Shown: positions 43,220 through 54,225, counted from the first letter of the stretch. The stretch: DNA of 64,000 bases from Macrosoma leucophasiata (GCA_036365455.1 JAWQUS010000027.1:14868501-14932500); one strand, 5' to 3'. Numbers and translations are program-made. The notes: generated by a model not told the origin, from the letters alone.

Positions 43220-43440
43220 TCTGGGGTGCGACCGCCTATCGACATTGCTGTCGTCATTCTCATTGCTGTCAAATTTTCATGTCGATGTTTACTCTCACTA
43301 AATAACATAATCTAAATAATCTACCATTATCGCTTGTTTATCACCTACGAAAGCAAGAACATCAGGAAGATTATCACGACTGCTTTTGAAAGAGCTACAA
43401 ACCGAAATGAAAATTTGACAGTAATGGCAAATGGGAAGCA
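43220..43440. mobile_element. short MITE related to 37898-38604
   Basis: It starts GGGGTGCGACCGCCTATCGAC, continues CATTGCTGTCGTCATTCTCA and TTGCTGTCAAATTTTCATG, and ends AATTTGACAGTAATGGCAA. The internal piece CTACCATTATCGCTTG is the reverse of AAGCGATAATGGTAG at 38035. It is a deletion derivative of the same family. Confidence 0.65.
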
Positions 43441-45608
43441 TTGATCTAGCATATTAACGTCCCATTACTGGCTTAGGTTTCTTCTTCCCATAGGTACCTA
43501 TATACTATTATTATTGTTAGACGAACACATTGTGTTCCACCAACCGTGTTCTTTTGATTTGCGGTAACTCAGTCTAGTTTTTCATTATACAATTTTTACG
43601 GTGTTTACCAATTTCTGAAAAAAAATCCTCGTAATGACAAAATTAAAAGCAATTAGACATTTGCCTAATACCCGCAATAAGTAATCATAATGATTAATAA
43701 TTAATATAAATGATGACGTAGTATTTTCGTCGACCTTCATTTGTGTGTTTTTAGTTTTCTAATTGATATTTGGTAAAGACTCGTTCCTTGTGTTTATTAA
43801 GACTAGGGTTGTTATCTACATATTTTAATCTAAAATATTATACAGGTCTGGGAAATTAATTGAACAGTATTTGAACAGCATATTATTATTTCTCCTAAGA
43901 TTTACGAATCATGGCAAGTTTCATACATTGATTTGTACAAAAAAAAAGAAGTCCAAGATGAAACAGCTAGAGTAATGAGGAGTCAAAAAAACTTAATATT
44001 TTAAGTGTTTTGACTCCTCCTATCCCTCCTTCTATAGTTTTACCTCACGGGATTTATAAAGTTTTATCATTCCAGCTGTTAGTAACCTGTACCTAGGTAT
44101 ATTAAACTTTTTATTCCGGTGAGGTAAGCATATTTTAAACATCGGAAAATCTTCATAAGATTCTCAAGATAACAGTTACAGAACCATTTCATTAAACAGG
44201 TTATACAGTGACGATATATATTTTTTTAATATATATTTTATAAAGGAATTGTAAAATATGGAGCTAAACTCAGTATAATAGGAGAATTCTTAAATTTTGA
44301 TATACATATACTTATTGGTTTTTTGCAAACATAATGGGAGTGAAAAATTAAAAAAAAATATGAACAAAAGAAAAATGTCTTCAAGCAGATTTCGAACTCG
44401 CGATTACAAGTCTCACTAGGCCAGTCGCTCTCCCGATTGTGCTACCGAAGTCCACACTCGACAGTGAATTTTGTCCTTCACATTTTATTGCATCGTGATA
44501 ATAATGTTTTAACGGTATGGGTAGTTGGCAACCCTAATAAAGGCATCCGGTTTCCCTAGATATGCTCGTCCTATAGATTGTGAGATGAGCTCGTCTCTAT
44601 GTCAAACGTTTTCCATTAAAATTCAAGGCCAAATATTGAACGCACCAGTTAGCGGGCTTTTTAACAGTCGTTCTAAATGAAATAAAACCTGTTATCACTT
44701 AAACATGTGTTAGTTTTTTTTTCTATAGCGATGATTCGAACTTATTGTGTTTAGTGTTACATAACATCTTTTATTGAGAATATGATTAAAAATGTCATAA
44801 ATTAGACTTTATGGGTTTTACGGCAGGAGGTAAATTAATGATATTGGATTTTGTGTTTACAAATAAAAAATCTTTCGAGGTGTGTTGCTACGTCTGAGTT
44901 TATTACTACTCACTTGGTAACGGTGGGTCTTGGACTTATTCTGTATGGGATTTTTTCGGATGGGTTACTATATTCTTTCAATACCATGATATCCTGCTAC
45001 AAATGTACCAGGATGGTACATATGGTCTCAGTATACGTATGGTCTCAGACAGACAGATTCTTAGAAAAATATAGTTGTTTGTAGTTTAGAATATACCTAA
45101 GATTTAAAAATTGACCCACAAAAGGTCAAATACAGAATTTAAGATTGTTATCGCTATAGAACATACCTAACTTATTTTCATGTCTGGGTTTCTTACAAGG
45201 GTACGTTCGTAGTACATGCTTGCATTTCAACGTACCTACATCCACTATTTAAGACGTAGTAGGCTTACTGATATTAATTTGGTGTATAAGCTGGAAGCAA
45301 GTCCGCAAAATTGATGCTAAATGTGCATAGATTTCTAGCCGCCTTAATATTCACTAAATGTTAAGATGGTGTTTCTTCAATGTATGTAATGAAAGCTGTT
45401 CTAAGCCCTACAATTAAGTTCTTAAATTGTGAAGAAAAGTCAGCCATAAAAAGTGTGTCTTTGACGTCATCGATAAGAACAATTTTGAGACTTTGTTCAG
45501 CCATTGCTCAATGCGTTCAAATCCGTGGTGCCATTTTGTAACACATGACATTTCTTCGAGTTTTTTAAATATATTTTTTATTCATACGTTTCAAATGTTT
45601 ATTTCCAG
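43441..45608 (+). other. PDSS1 intron, mostly unassigned
   Basis: It contains an imperfect hairpin (43977-44019, arms around GAGGAGTCAAAA) and a tRNA-like family D copy (44386-44455, listed separately). Otherwise it is AT-rich DNA without recognised elements. Confidence 0.35.
44384..44458 (-). repeat. tRNA-like family D copy, minus strand
   Basis: In reverse it reads GACTTCGGTAGCACAATCGG, then GAGAGCGACTGGCCTAG and ATCGCGAGTTCGAAATC, ending near TTGAAG. The order matches the tRNA-like heads at 63249 and 63550. The anticodon arm carries an insertion and the acceptor pairing is imperfect, so this is a SINE head or tRNA pseudogene. Confidence 0.6.
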
Positions 45609-45740
45609 GTAGTAACAGATCTGGTCCAGGGCGAGTTCATGCAGCTGGGCAGCAAAGAGACAGAGAACGAGAGGTTCGCGCACTACCTCACCAAGACCTA
45701 CAGAAAGACCGCCTCCCTCATCGCCAATTCCGTCAAAGCG
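45609..45740 (+). CDS. PDSS1: PDSS1 exon (44 codons)
   Basis: Flanked by TTATTTCCAG and GTTAGT, phase 0 at both ends. It reads VVTDLVQGEFMQLGSKETEN and then ERFAHYLTKTYRKTASLIAN plus SVKA. QGEFMQLG is the conserved block in the helix of trans-prenyltransferases that lines the product cavity, and KT-[AG]-SL-[IF]-A is also typical of the family. The next exon begins VAILSG without a gap. Confidence 0.95.
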
Positions 45741-45845
45741 GTTAGTTTTATTCAGATTTCCTTTATGAAAAAATAAAACATACGCTTACACTCACATACC
45801 TACGCTAAGTACGATATAAACCTCTATTAGGGCATACAATTTTTT

Positions 45846-45925
45846 TTGTCCCGGTACGGGGATCGAACCCGTAAGTTTCGGTTAAAACTGACTTGTGTCA
45901 ATCCAATCGTTCTATACATCTCGTC
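45846..45925 (-). repeat. tRNA-like repeat, minus strand
   Basis: TTGTCCCGGTACGGGGATCGAACCC-type sequence (given here in part) is the reverse of a T-arm plus tail like that at 1918-1995. The rest (GTGTCAATCCAATCG) is degraded. It lies about 105 bases after a PDSS1 donor. Confidence 0.5.
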
Positions 45926-46650
45926 GGCTAATAAACTAACTTTCTAAATCGCAGGTTCATACCTAGAAAATGACTCGACGAACTTCGGTCGGCGTATTTT
46001 AAACTAGGAATTTTATTTATCTCCTGTTTTATTGATTGCCGATCTTAGAAAAGAAAATAAGTATGTAGAGTTTGAAGTTCTTATACATTATAGGTATATG
46101 TAATAATAGGTATATACGGTGTTACACCCGTAATCGTACCCATTAGTTTTAAAAGACAATCGTCGAAGTATTTTCTCAAGTTACCTTCTTCCATTCTAAA
46201 TTTCATTCCGTAAGGTATAGGTACAAAAAAAGATAGGCTTTAATCTCTTTTCTATATCGCTAAGATTCTTAAAAATTAAAATAAAACTATTTGCAATGTA
46301 AATATTGCGACTATAAATTGAGTTGTAAGCTTTCGTTCAAGTTGCAAGTTGGATCAAAATGCACACGGTGTGAAACGTTTGATTAAAATCGGTTAAGTAG
46401 TTTAGGATTCCACAACGGACAAACAACGTGACATTATATTATATATATTAAGATAGAACCCTAAAAACGGATCTTAGAATGTTTATGGAATTTAGGCGCG
46501 GTATTATAATTTTTATGGTTGTTACGTAACCTATGCCGGTTATGTTGATTACATAACATATCGATAAAAGTTCAGTCAACTATGTTTTTTCTTGTTATAA
46601 AATTTGTAAAACGTTTGTTGTACCAATATAGTGCATGACGTCATATTTTG

Positions 46651-46688
46651 TATATATATTGACGGTGCTTTGCTTGTCAATATATATA
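46651..46688. repeat. perfect 13-bp inverted repeat
   Basis: Arms TATATATATTGAC (46651-46663) and GTCAATATATATA (46676-46688) flank a 12-base spacer. It lies directly before the LINE coding fragment. Confidence 0.75.
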
Positions 46689-46698
46689 CGAAAACTTA

Positions 46699-47001
46699 TT
46701 GTATGCCCAGAAAAATATTAATGAGTTTCCTACGAGAACGAATGATCATAATATGAACACAAGGAACAAATACAAGTTGTCCATGCATGTGACACGACTG
46801 CATAGAGTAAGTAATTCTTTCAGAGGTCAGTGTATACGATTCTATAATAAAGTCCCAAAAAATGTTCAAAGTCTATCTGTAAATAAATTTAAAAAAGTAA
46901 TTAAAGAACGTTTATTCAAATGTAATTACTATAAAATTTGTGAATATCTCAATGATAGTACACCTTGGGATTGTAGCGATCGCTACCAGGCTATTTCATA
47001 A
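46699..47001 (+). pseudogene. LINE reverse transcriptase, C-terminal fragment
   Basis: The frame is open from at least 46699 to a TAA at 46999-47001. It reads NDHNMNTRNKYKLSMHVTRL, then SNSFRGQCIRFYNKVPKNVQ and SVNKFKKVIKERLFKCNYYK. The N-x-H-x-x-NTR-x-K start, the CIRFYNK[IV]P block and the final KFK-x-[VI]-[VI]-KERL helix are typical of the C-terminal tail of arthropod non-LTR retrotransposon proteins. Upstream reverse transcriptase motifs are absent, so this is a 5'-truncated insertion. The fragment itself has no stop. The downstream 47002-47350 may be its 3' UTR. Confidence 0.75.
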
Positions 47002-47645
47002 AATGTACTATGTTAAAAGATATTGATATTGTGTATGCTCTGGCCACAAACAGATTTTCTTTTCATCTATATTGCTATCTATGCACTGGTAATCATAACA
47101 GTCATGCTCACTTTAATGTCTTTGCCTTCGGTGGCGTCGTGTGACGGGTTGCTCACTTCCCTTCAAAATGGTCGAGGAGAGCAATGGCTGCCACATGCGT
47201 CATACTCGTGAACGGGTGCTGATTGTGGGGACTGGTCTGTTGTGATTTGCGGGTGTTATTTTCTATCACGATATTAAGCTGTTGATGGGTATTTGCGTAT
47301 GTGTTTATATGCAAATATTTATATGCCATGGACGTTCACATTATCTTTATTTTATTTAATAATATTTGTATTAAATCTAAGGTTTTGACAAAAGAGCAAC
47401 ACGCTGAGTTTGTTGGGTAGCGGAGTTCTTCTCAGTAGTGCCTGCACTTGGAACTCTGCTAAGTGAATGACTATGATTATGACGAACAGATTTTTCATTT
47501 TCTTCTACTGTAATTATGTGTAGTTATCATACATTCCTTTTTCACAGACTTGTAAGGTTACAGGTTGTTAGGATGTTTTAATTTTGTGATCATAACTCGG
47601 ATTAAGATTGATAGTAATCAAAATATTATATTTTTTCTTTATATT

Positions 47646-47918
47646 TTGTAATGAAACAAGCATGCAGTTCACATTGATGTTAAGTGATGACTGCAGCCTA
47701 TAGACACCCACATGAAGACCAAGGCCAAAATGCAAATGCGTTACCACTCCTGAGGCCTAAGGTGTTGTGCCTCTGTGCCGGAAATTACAGGGCCGTACAT
47801 TACCACCTGACCGGAACACGATAGTGCTGAACACTACCATTTAGCGGTAAGTAAATTAGGTAATAAGGTGGTGCCTACACCCGCGAGCTCCATCACTGGA
47901 GCTCTACCACCAGTAAAA
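47646..47918 (-). repeat. SINE-like family A, minus copy
   Basis: Reads from TTTTGTAATGAAACAAGCATG to CATCACTGGAGCTCTACCACCAG. About 20 bases of the region next to the tail are deleted compared with the copy at 39339. Confidence 0.85.
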
Positions 47919-48509
47919 TGAAAATAAATATTTGATCTATTCTAAAGCAAGGTGAGAATATAACTGCCGAAAACGTTTTGTACGCACAAAATCTTCACTT
48001 AAGGTATTATTACATATTCTCTGACTTAAGCGCCTATGCAGAGTACATAAGAACCTATGTGCTAAAAGGATCAAGGCAAGATTTCACTGATTCTACGAAC
48101 TGGATCGTGACGCGATATAGATAGACAGTTCGTAAATCAATGAAATTGATGTTAAACGCGAGTGTTTTAAAAGTTATAGGGCAAGATTTGTGCTAAAAGT
48201 GAAAAGGGTACAATTTGAAATAACTTTGAACTATTATTTTGAGAACTTAAAGAATGTTAAAAAATATTTTTGACGGCTTACTGTATTAATAAGTTTGACA
48301 TTAAACTTTACTATGGTTGGCTTCTACTGTAGGAAAGACCATTTTTATTCGGGCGAGATAAAAATATTTAGATACCAGGAAATGTTCTTTAACTTCCCTT
48401 GAAAATATTTCAAAGCTGTTAGACCTTGTACTTATTTCAATTTTTCTGTACAATGCAATGTATGGAACTTGTCATGATTCTTTCAGTTTCGGCTGTACAA
48501 ATCTGTCAG

Positions 48510-48897
48510 TTACTCAATCACTCAAGAAACGCGTATGGCCCCGCTGTTGATGTAGATCGCAAACGAACTACACGGTTGTGCGATACGGGCGCGGTCGGGT
48601 GTGTGATGGGTGACCGCTAGTGGCAAATTAAAATACACATATCCGTGCTTCGGAGGGCACGTTAAGCCGTTTGTCCCGGTTGCTATCGATAGATAGCAGT
48701 CGTTAAACCTTGTCGGAAGTCTTATGGGCGGTTCGAAAACATCCGACAGCGGGTTGGCCACTAACCCGTATCTCCACCAACTCGCATTGGAGCAGTGTGG
48801 TGGAGTAAGCTCCAGGTCTCCCTCAAAAAAGGGGAGAGACTCGTGCCCAGCTTTGGGACGTCTCAAGGGTAGCCATTATTATTATTACTCAATCACT
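48510..48897 (+). repeat. SINE-like family B with 13-bp target duplication
   Basis: The element 48523-48884 is flanked by TTACTCAATCACT at 48510-48522 and 48885-48897. This is a perfect 13-bp target-site duplication, which supports insertion by target-primed reverse transcription. The element runs from CAAGAAACGCGTATGGCCCC to an ATT tail (GTAGCCATTATTATTA). It includes GGGCGCGGTCGGGTGTGTG and the ATCGATAG palindrome region. The right duplication ends 43 bases before a PDSS1 exon. Confidence 0.9.
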
Positions 48898-48940
48898 GGA
48901 GTCAATAACGGAAGAGTTTTATGTACATTGATTGTTACAG

Positions 48941-49135
48941 GTGGCGATACTGAGCGGCGCCGATGAAAGCACTTGTGAACTAGCGTTCCAGTACGGCCGC
49001 AACCTCGGCCTGTCCTTCCAGCTGGTGGACGACCTACTGGACTTCGTGTCGTCCGCACAGGCCATGGGCAAACCCACAGCGGCCGACCTCAGGCTGGGAT
49101 TGGCTACTGCGCCAGTCCTATTTGCTTGCGAGAAG
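48941..49135 (+). CDS. PDSS1: PDSS1 exon with second Asp-rich motif (65 codons)
   Basis: Acceptor ATTGTTACAG, donor GTAAAC, phase 0 at both ends. It reads [40 protein letters not shown] and [20 protein letters not shown] plus [14 protein letters not shown] is the second Asp-rich motif, which completes the Mg2+ site. [21 protein letters not shown] matches the PDSS1-type block after it. All catalytic residues visible here are intact. Confidence 0.96.
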
Positions 49136-49672
49136 GTAAACTATTTATGTAGAGGTTTCTGTACCACGTGAATATGGAATAGAAAACTTTTAAAAATATA
49201 GTAATTAATTTAGATAAATTACTTATTATTAGTAATAAGTATATAATTAAAGAATAAGATACATAGAGTGAGGACTGGGTGACATCTGAGTGGGCAACGC
49301 TACTATTTTGTGTTTTGAATACTACGCTCCAGAAAAATATTATGTTGAGTTTTCACGTAGAACACACATGTCTATCAGCTACGGATGGATAAAACCAAAT
49401 CTCTCCCTGATTTTTAATGTAACAATGTAAACAAGATCGTAATTTAAAGGTTTTTACGTCGTTTGATATTGATAACAAAAATTAAAAATGAAATAATGAG
49501 ACTCACGAACAGCAATTGTATTTTAAAACTTATCAATCAGCATCCTTATAATGTATATTTATATAAATTAAAAAAAAACAAAAAAACATTGTATTACTAT
49601 AATTTATATAAATTTAAAATTAAGTAGACACATTGGCATCATCTATTGACAATTTAAATCTCCACCTTGCAG
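49136..49672 (+). other. PDSS1 last intron (537 bp)
   Basis: The intron is AT-rich and free of recognised repeats, unlike the upstream introns. The acceptor is CTCCACCTTGCAG. Confidence 0.8.
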
Positions 49673-49894
49673 TACCCAGAGCTGAACCCAATGATAATGA
49701 GGAGATTCCAAGAGGCTGGAGACGTGGAGAAGGCTTACGAATTAGTGCACAAGTCGCGTGGTCTCGAACAAACGCGGTTCTTGGCTCGCAAACACGGCGT
49801 GGAAGCGGCAAGATTGGCCGCGGAACTTGCAGACTCTCCATATCAGAAGGCTCTCGTCGTCACAACGGACCTCGTCCTCAATAGGATTAAATAG
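49673..49894 (+). CDS. PDSS1: PDSS1 last exon and stop
   Basis: The exon reads YPELNPMIMRRFQEAGDVEK, AYELVHKSRGLEQTRFLARK, HGVEAARLAAELADSPYQKA and LVVTTDLVLNRIK, with stop TAG at 49892-49894. The P-E-[LM]-N-x-MI-MRRF start, the GDV block, the S-x-G-[LV]-[EQ]-QT helix and the final LV-x-R-x-K match the C-terminus of animal PDSS1. Together the five exons give the C-terminal two thirds of the enzyme, including both Asp-rich motifs. In animals this subunit works with PDSS2 at the inner mitochondrial membrane. Confidence 0.96.
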   Translation, partial: YPELNPMIMRRFQEAGDVEKAYELVHKSRGLEQTRFLARKHGVEAARLAAELADSPYQKALVVTTDLVLNRIK

Positions 49895-51067
49895 TACGCT
49901 GATACTGATACACAAACGTAGAAAGGCATCCATAGTTCGCGCGATCGGCTATATTTTAATATGCCTTTGTATCCAACTGTTTGGTGAGAGTTACAATTGA
50001 ACGCGACTTTAGATTTTAATTTTTTGAGGCTGCACGTTGCACTGTCTATACGGAGCTTCAGTCACAAGCTGATTTCAGGAGTTATGGTGTACCCCGGGCA
50101 ACCTTTAAAGTGTCCGATTCGCCCGCGAGTGTCCAATTAAGGAAATTGAATTAAAACATAAACACCGACAAGACATAGTGAAATCTAATCATTTACAGCA
50201 GAGCGTTCAACCGAACTACCTTACATTCAAAGTGCTTTTTGGTTCATAAAGAATAATCATGATCATTTCATGTGCACTCCAAAGTACTTTGATTTAGTTG
50301 TCATGCGCGTCCTTTAATTTAAAAGGCCGACGGCACAGAATTCTGGATACCTTTTTTTGTAGCGATCGAAATGGTGGACGTTTTTTTTATATTACTTTGT
50401 GTATATGTGTGTGTGTGTTCGAGTTCAGTCAACAGTGATCGAAGACTTTTCATGTGTGCGTAGATTAATGCGTCCGTGTGTGTGAGACGATACATGACGG
50501 GATTATATCGTAGATATTTTACGTCAAGTTAAATCATATGCCCCGAGTAACAAATCAAATTTTTCATGTTCTAAAGTGAACTTTAAAAATATGTTCACTT
50601 ATCGTCGTTTACACTGATTTAGACCCCGAGCACACTACTGACTTTTTGATGGACCGATTTAAAACCGTGTACATTTTCAACCATTTGAAATCGTAAGTTA
50701 TAATAGAAATAGATGAATCGGTCAGCCGAATGAAAGTGTGCAGTGTGCGCGGTCGCTATTTTATTAACTCTATTTAACGGAATCACTTTTCCATTATTTA
50801 TATAGCAATATTTAATCTTGTCGTATTTATCCTTCACTTATGTGACCTGATTTATGTTAAGTTTCTTTAAATGTATTTTAACGCCGTAAACTATCTACGA
50901 GCAATACGAAGAAGCTACTCTAGATTAAGCGTGTATGTGACTCCTCGTTACCAAATACCGCTGTACATATTATGTACGTGTACATTATTTACTTGTATCC
51001 AACTATTGTCTTTCGAGGTTCAATTTTCGTACTATACATGTTTGAAATAAAGTTTTGTCTGATACCG
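49895..51067 (+). other. PDSS1 3' untranslated region
   Basis: The region after the stop has no transposon until 51068. An AATAAA signal lies at 51046-51051, with TTTTGTCTG after it, so a 3' UTR of about 1.17 kb is likely. Another AATAAA at 52669-52674 could serve a longer form, which would then include the MITE. Confidence 0.6.
51046..51051 (+). terminator. polyadenylation signal AATAAA
   Basis: A canonical hexamer about 1.15 kb after the PDSS1 stop, followed by a T-rich stretch. It is the last good signal before a mobile element. Confidence 0.6.
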
Positions 51068-51460
51068 TAAGGCTAGGTTGCAACATCTTACTTTTACTTT
51101 AACAAATTTGTTGAAGTGCCGGTTAAGTAAAAAATGCGTTGCACCATTTGAAAATTGTTGAATGACGTCATAAATTTAACTTGAACCCATGCCCGGTCCC
51201 ATTTTAAACAGAATAGTTTAAACGATGCAAATGCTCACATGTGATTCATAGGACAGGGAACTTGTAAACCGTAACTGACCGAGCTGCGTTGGTTAATGTT
51301 AAAGTTTATTTTTAAAATTACATTCCCAATTACCTGTCACATGATAAGCCTGGTAACTTTAACAATGTCAAAATAACGCTGTTAAAGTCAGCGTAACTGT
51401 TATTGTTGCATTTGACAATAACCGAAACTAACAAAATATTTTGGTGCAACCGAACCTTAA
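51068..51460. mobile_element. MITE with imperfect AAGG...GGTTGCA inverted ends
   Basis: The left end AAGGCTAGGTTGCAACAT is mirrored by TTGGTGCAACCGAACCTT at the right. The inside contains TTTAACAAATTTGTTGAAG and GTTAAAGTTTATT and no coding. Relatives of its ends occur at 5240 and 60476. Confidence 0.6.
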
Positions 51461-52945
51461 TGTCACAAATAACACTCACGTTATTTTAAGCTTGGCTCTG
51501 GATCTAAGCGAAACTGTATTTTTGACGTTTATTGTCAATTGGATATTCTACTTAAAATAATGACATACTGTTTACTTAAAAAAAGTATGAGCTACATTTT
51601 ATTTACATCATTCAAAATTAAGTATAAGTCTCTACCTAACTTCTTCATAATGTTTTTAAAAAGATTTCACCTTCACATGTCCGTGGAATATCCTATTACC
51701 TACGAGAATTGCTCCTCTGTATGTTTGCGTGGTAGGCTATTGATTCCCCTTGTATATAGAGAGTTAATGTCGACGAACGTCACTATATCCATTATTAAAA
51801 TGTATGTGCAATCTTTCTGTATAGTATTTAAAGTACCTGTGTTGAAAGCACAATCTATTTATACATCACACGATAGCGAAATTACTCGAGTCGTGGCTAT
51901 ACCCAATCTTGTTCAGCTGTTGTAATGTGTGCTATGTAAATACTGAGAGTCATTGGATGAGTTACCCGTGTTTTATCTTCAGAACCAATTACCTCAATTT
52001 CTTTAGTATACACGTTACATACTAGAGGTGTATATGTTCTTATATAGTATTAAATTTATAGGCGTATACGGAGATGCACAATATTATATAGGCGAAATTC
52101 TTAATTAAAGGCCTTTAGGAGCGTTATAAAGAAATTATAAGTAGCAATTTTATAGCGTTTAGTTTTTACGATTGTAAATAAATAATTATATGGGGATTAT
52201 ATTATGAATACTGTTCAGTGCTACTGGATAAATCTTACGATAAAAGTATGGAGATATATAATACTTTACGTATATAAAACAAGTGCACTAAGAGCGCAGT
52301 ATTTTAAATGTTTTGTTGGATGTTGTTATAGTTAACACAAATATTAGTCACTAATAAAGTAACTTATGTAAGAGCCGGCATGATGGCTGTAACAAACGAT
52401 AACAAAATATTTTATGATCGTACATAAAATATTTCTATATATTTAAAATGTCTAATAGTGTTTGAAGTTTGTTATATTTAGCAACCCACATATTGAAATT
52501 AGTAACTGAATTTTATCACTTGTTAAAAATATGTATCTATGTATATAAGATTTAACTAATTATGTTATAATGAGTTAAAATTTTGTATCGAATGGGGTTT
52601 AAGTCATCGGTCATTATGTCAGCCTACAATAGCGATGGAGGTGAATGTTTTATGTACATTATATGTTAAATAAAGGGAGTCAATGATTTTTATTTATATG
52701 TATTTAGTCATGTACGAACGTAGCTTATATCGATTGTAAATATTATTACTTTGTAAAATGCTAAATCATGAATAATTTTATAAATATTAGTTACAAAATA
52801 TTGTTTTATTTCAGAACATTTCAATATGAAACTATGAATATGAGTAAATTTTCGATATGAAATATCACAAACGGCGTGGTATCATACAGTGCAATAATCG
52901 TGTATCATCTGGGAGTCTTATCGGTTTATTCGCAGTAGTTCGATT
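51461..52945 (+). other. downstream / possible extended 3' UTR, unassigned
   Basis: AT-rich DNA with no recognised repeat. The 128-codon open frame at 51539-51925 has low-complexity AT-driven composition and no domain. An AATAAA occurs at 52669-52674. Confidence 0.35.
52669..52674 (+). terminator. possible distal polyadenylation signal
   Basis: AATAAA in ATGTTAAATAAAGGGAG. If used, PDSS1 would have a 3' UTR of about 2.8 kb. It could also be chance in AT-rich DNA. Confidence 0.3.
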
Positions 52946-53205
52946 CATTTGTTCGACCGTTAAACTTGTGAGAATTGAAAAGTTTTTAATGTCAGCAAAA
53001 AAACAATAACAGCGAACGGTGCGGCGGGCGAGCAAATCTCGCACCTTAGTAGCTTCGACCTAACCTGGCTAAGTCGGGATCGCCCATGATTCTCATCACG
53101 CCCCTTTATTAGTTCGACGGTCGAACAAATGTAAAAAAAACCAATAGTACGACTGTCGAACAGATGAGAAAAAAAATCTCACTAGTTCGACGATTGAACT
53201 AAGGA
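52945..53205. repeat. cluster of GTTCGAC-n-GTCGAAC palindromes
   Basis: The exact palindrome GTTCGACGGTCGAAC is at 53112-53126. Near copies are at 52951-52966 (GTTCGACCGTTAAAC), 53147-53160 (TACGACTGTCGAAC) and 53184-53200 (GTTCGACGATTGAAC). AATCGAAC follows at 53205-53240. Several are followed by A-rich runs. Confidence 0.75.
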
Positions 53206-53214
53206 ATCGAACTT

Positions 53215-53433
53215 ATGGGAATAAGCGGTCTAATCGAACTAAGTAAAGTGTCATGGGCGGGGAGCCCATATTACTTACGAGTACAGCCCGAGCAAATGTG
53301 TGTTAATATGGCCCGAGTGAAGAACCTGTCGTCTTTAGGTACGAAGTTTGAACTGTCTCCGATTCTAAATTCTATAAAAGAAATGATGGCATTGCGCTGG
53401 TGCCTTTACCCTAGAGAGACTAAAGCACAATAG
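53215..53433 (+). other. unidentified open frame
   Basis: A 72-codon frame reads GISGLIELSKVSWAGSPYYL, VQPEQMCVNMARVKNLSSLG and FELSPILNSIKEMMALRWCL before stop. Composition is mixed and protein-like, but I do not recognise it. It lies between the two host genes and starts in the palindrome cluster. It may be a remnant of a gene or a chance frame. Confidence 0.25.
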
Positions 53434-53639
53434 CTTCTATCATGAGTAAACTAAAAAGCCCAACTTTCTGTAAGACTTCATTGAGGATATTAGAGCCGAA
53501 TTCACAGGCAGCACTATAATATATAATCTACGACGTATATATCTATTTATATAGATAATCGACTATAATTTGAATTAAAAACTTTCAATAATTTGGTTAC
53601 ACGTACGTGTCAAAACTGTTGCTTTACTTTCTTTTTTTT

Positions 53640-53818
53640 TATGGGTGGTAGATTCTCAGTGTTCGGAGTGAGGAAGTACCACCGCATTACCTATTCTATC
53701 TACCACCAAATGGTAAGCGATATCGTGTATCGGTTAGATAGTGCCGAGAGTAGGTATCAAATGTATGGCTCCGTAATAATTATCATAGCGGCAAAACTTA
53801 AGCTTCAAGCGTAGTATT
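53640..53818 (+). repeat. diverged SINE-like family A, 5' part
   Basis: GGGTGGTAGATTCTCAGTG, ACCACCGCATTACCTATTC and GTATGGCTCCGTAATAA follow the family order. Confidence 0.65.
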
Positions 53819-53825
53819 TTTTTTT

Positions 53826-54106
53826 TGTATTTAAGATCGCAAACAAGCATGCAGCTGACATTGATGTTAAGTGATGACTGCAGCCTTTAGACATCTACAT
53901 AAAATCCAGATGTCAATGCAGGTGCGTTGCCACCCCTGAGACTGAAGTTGTTATACTTGTTATGTGTCTGTGATAAATATTACGGGTCCATACATTACCA
54001 TCTAATCGGTACACGATAGTGCTGAACATTACCATTTGGCGGCAGATAGAGCTAATGCGGCGGCGCCTAGCCCCGCGAGCTCTGTCACTAGAGCTCTTCC
54101 ACCGGT
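53826..54106 (-). repeat. diverged SINE-like family A, minus copy
   Basis: Reads from ATTTAAGATCGCAAACAAGC through TTGATGTTAAGTGATGACTG to TGTCACTAGAGCTCTTCCACC. Together with its neighbours it forms three family A pieces in alternating orientation within 600 bases. Confidence 0.75.
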
Positions 54107-54225
54107 AAAACATTCTCTGCTTCAGGGGAGGCAATGGATCTCCATTTTAACCTCCAGTTTATATGTAGATATCTATGGGCTGCAATGGTTACTTACCATC
54201 AGTGTGAACTTCACGCCTGTTTTTT
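54107..54225 (+). repeat. diverged SINE-like family A, 3' fragment
   Basis: GGCAATGGATCTCCATTTTAA, TATGTAGATATCTATGGGC and ACCATCAGTGTGAAC follow the family order; the tail ends TGTTTTTTAAT. Confidence 0.55.

Noticed and set aside
48522..48866. 114-codon minus-strand frame
   Set aside because: It lies wholly within the family B repeat 48523-48884 with its 13-bp target duplication; other family B copies do not keep it.
51539..51925. 128-codon frame after PDSS1
   Set aside because: AT-driven composition (many K, I, F, Y) without a motif, in likely 3' UTR or intergenic DNA.
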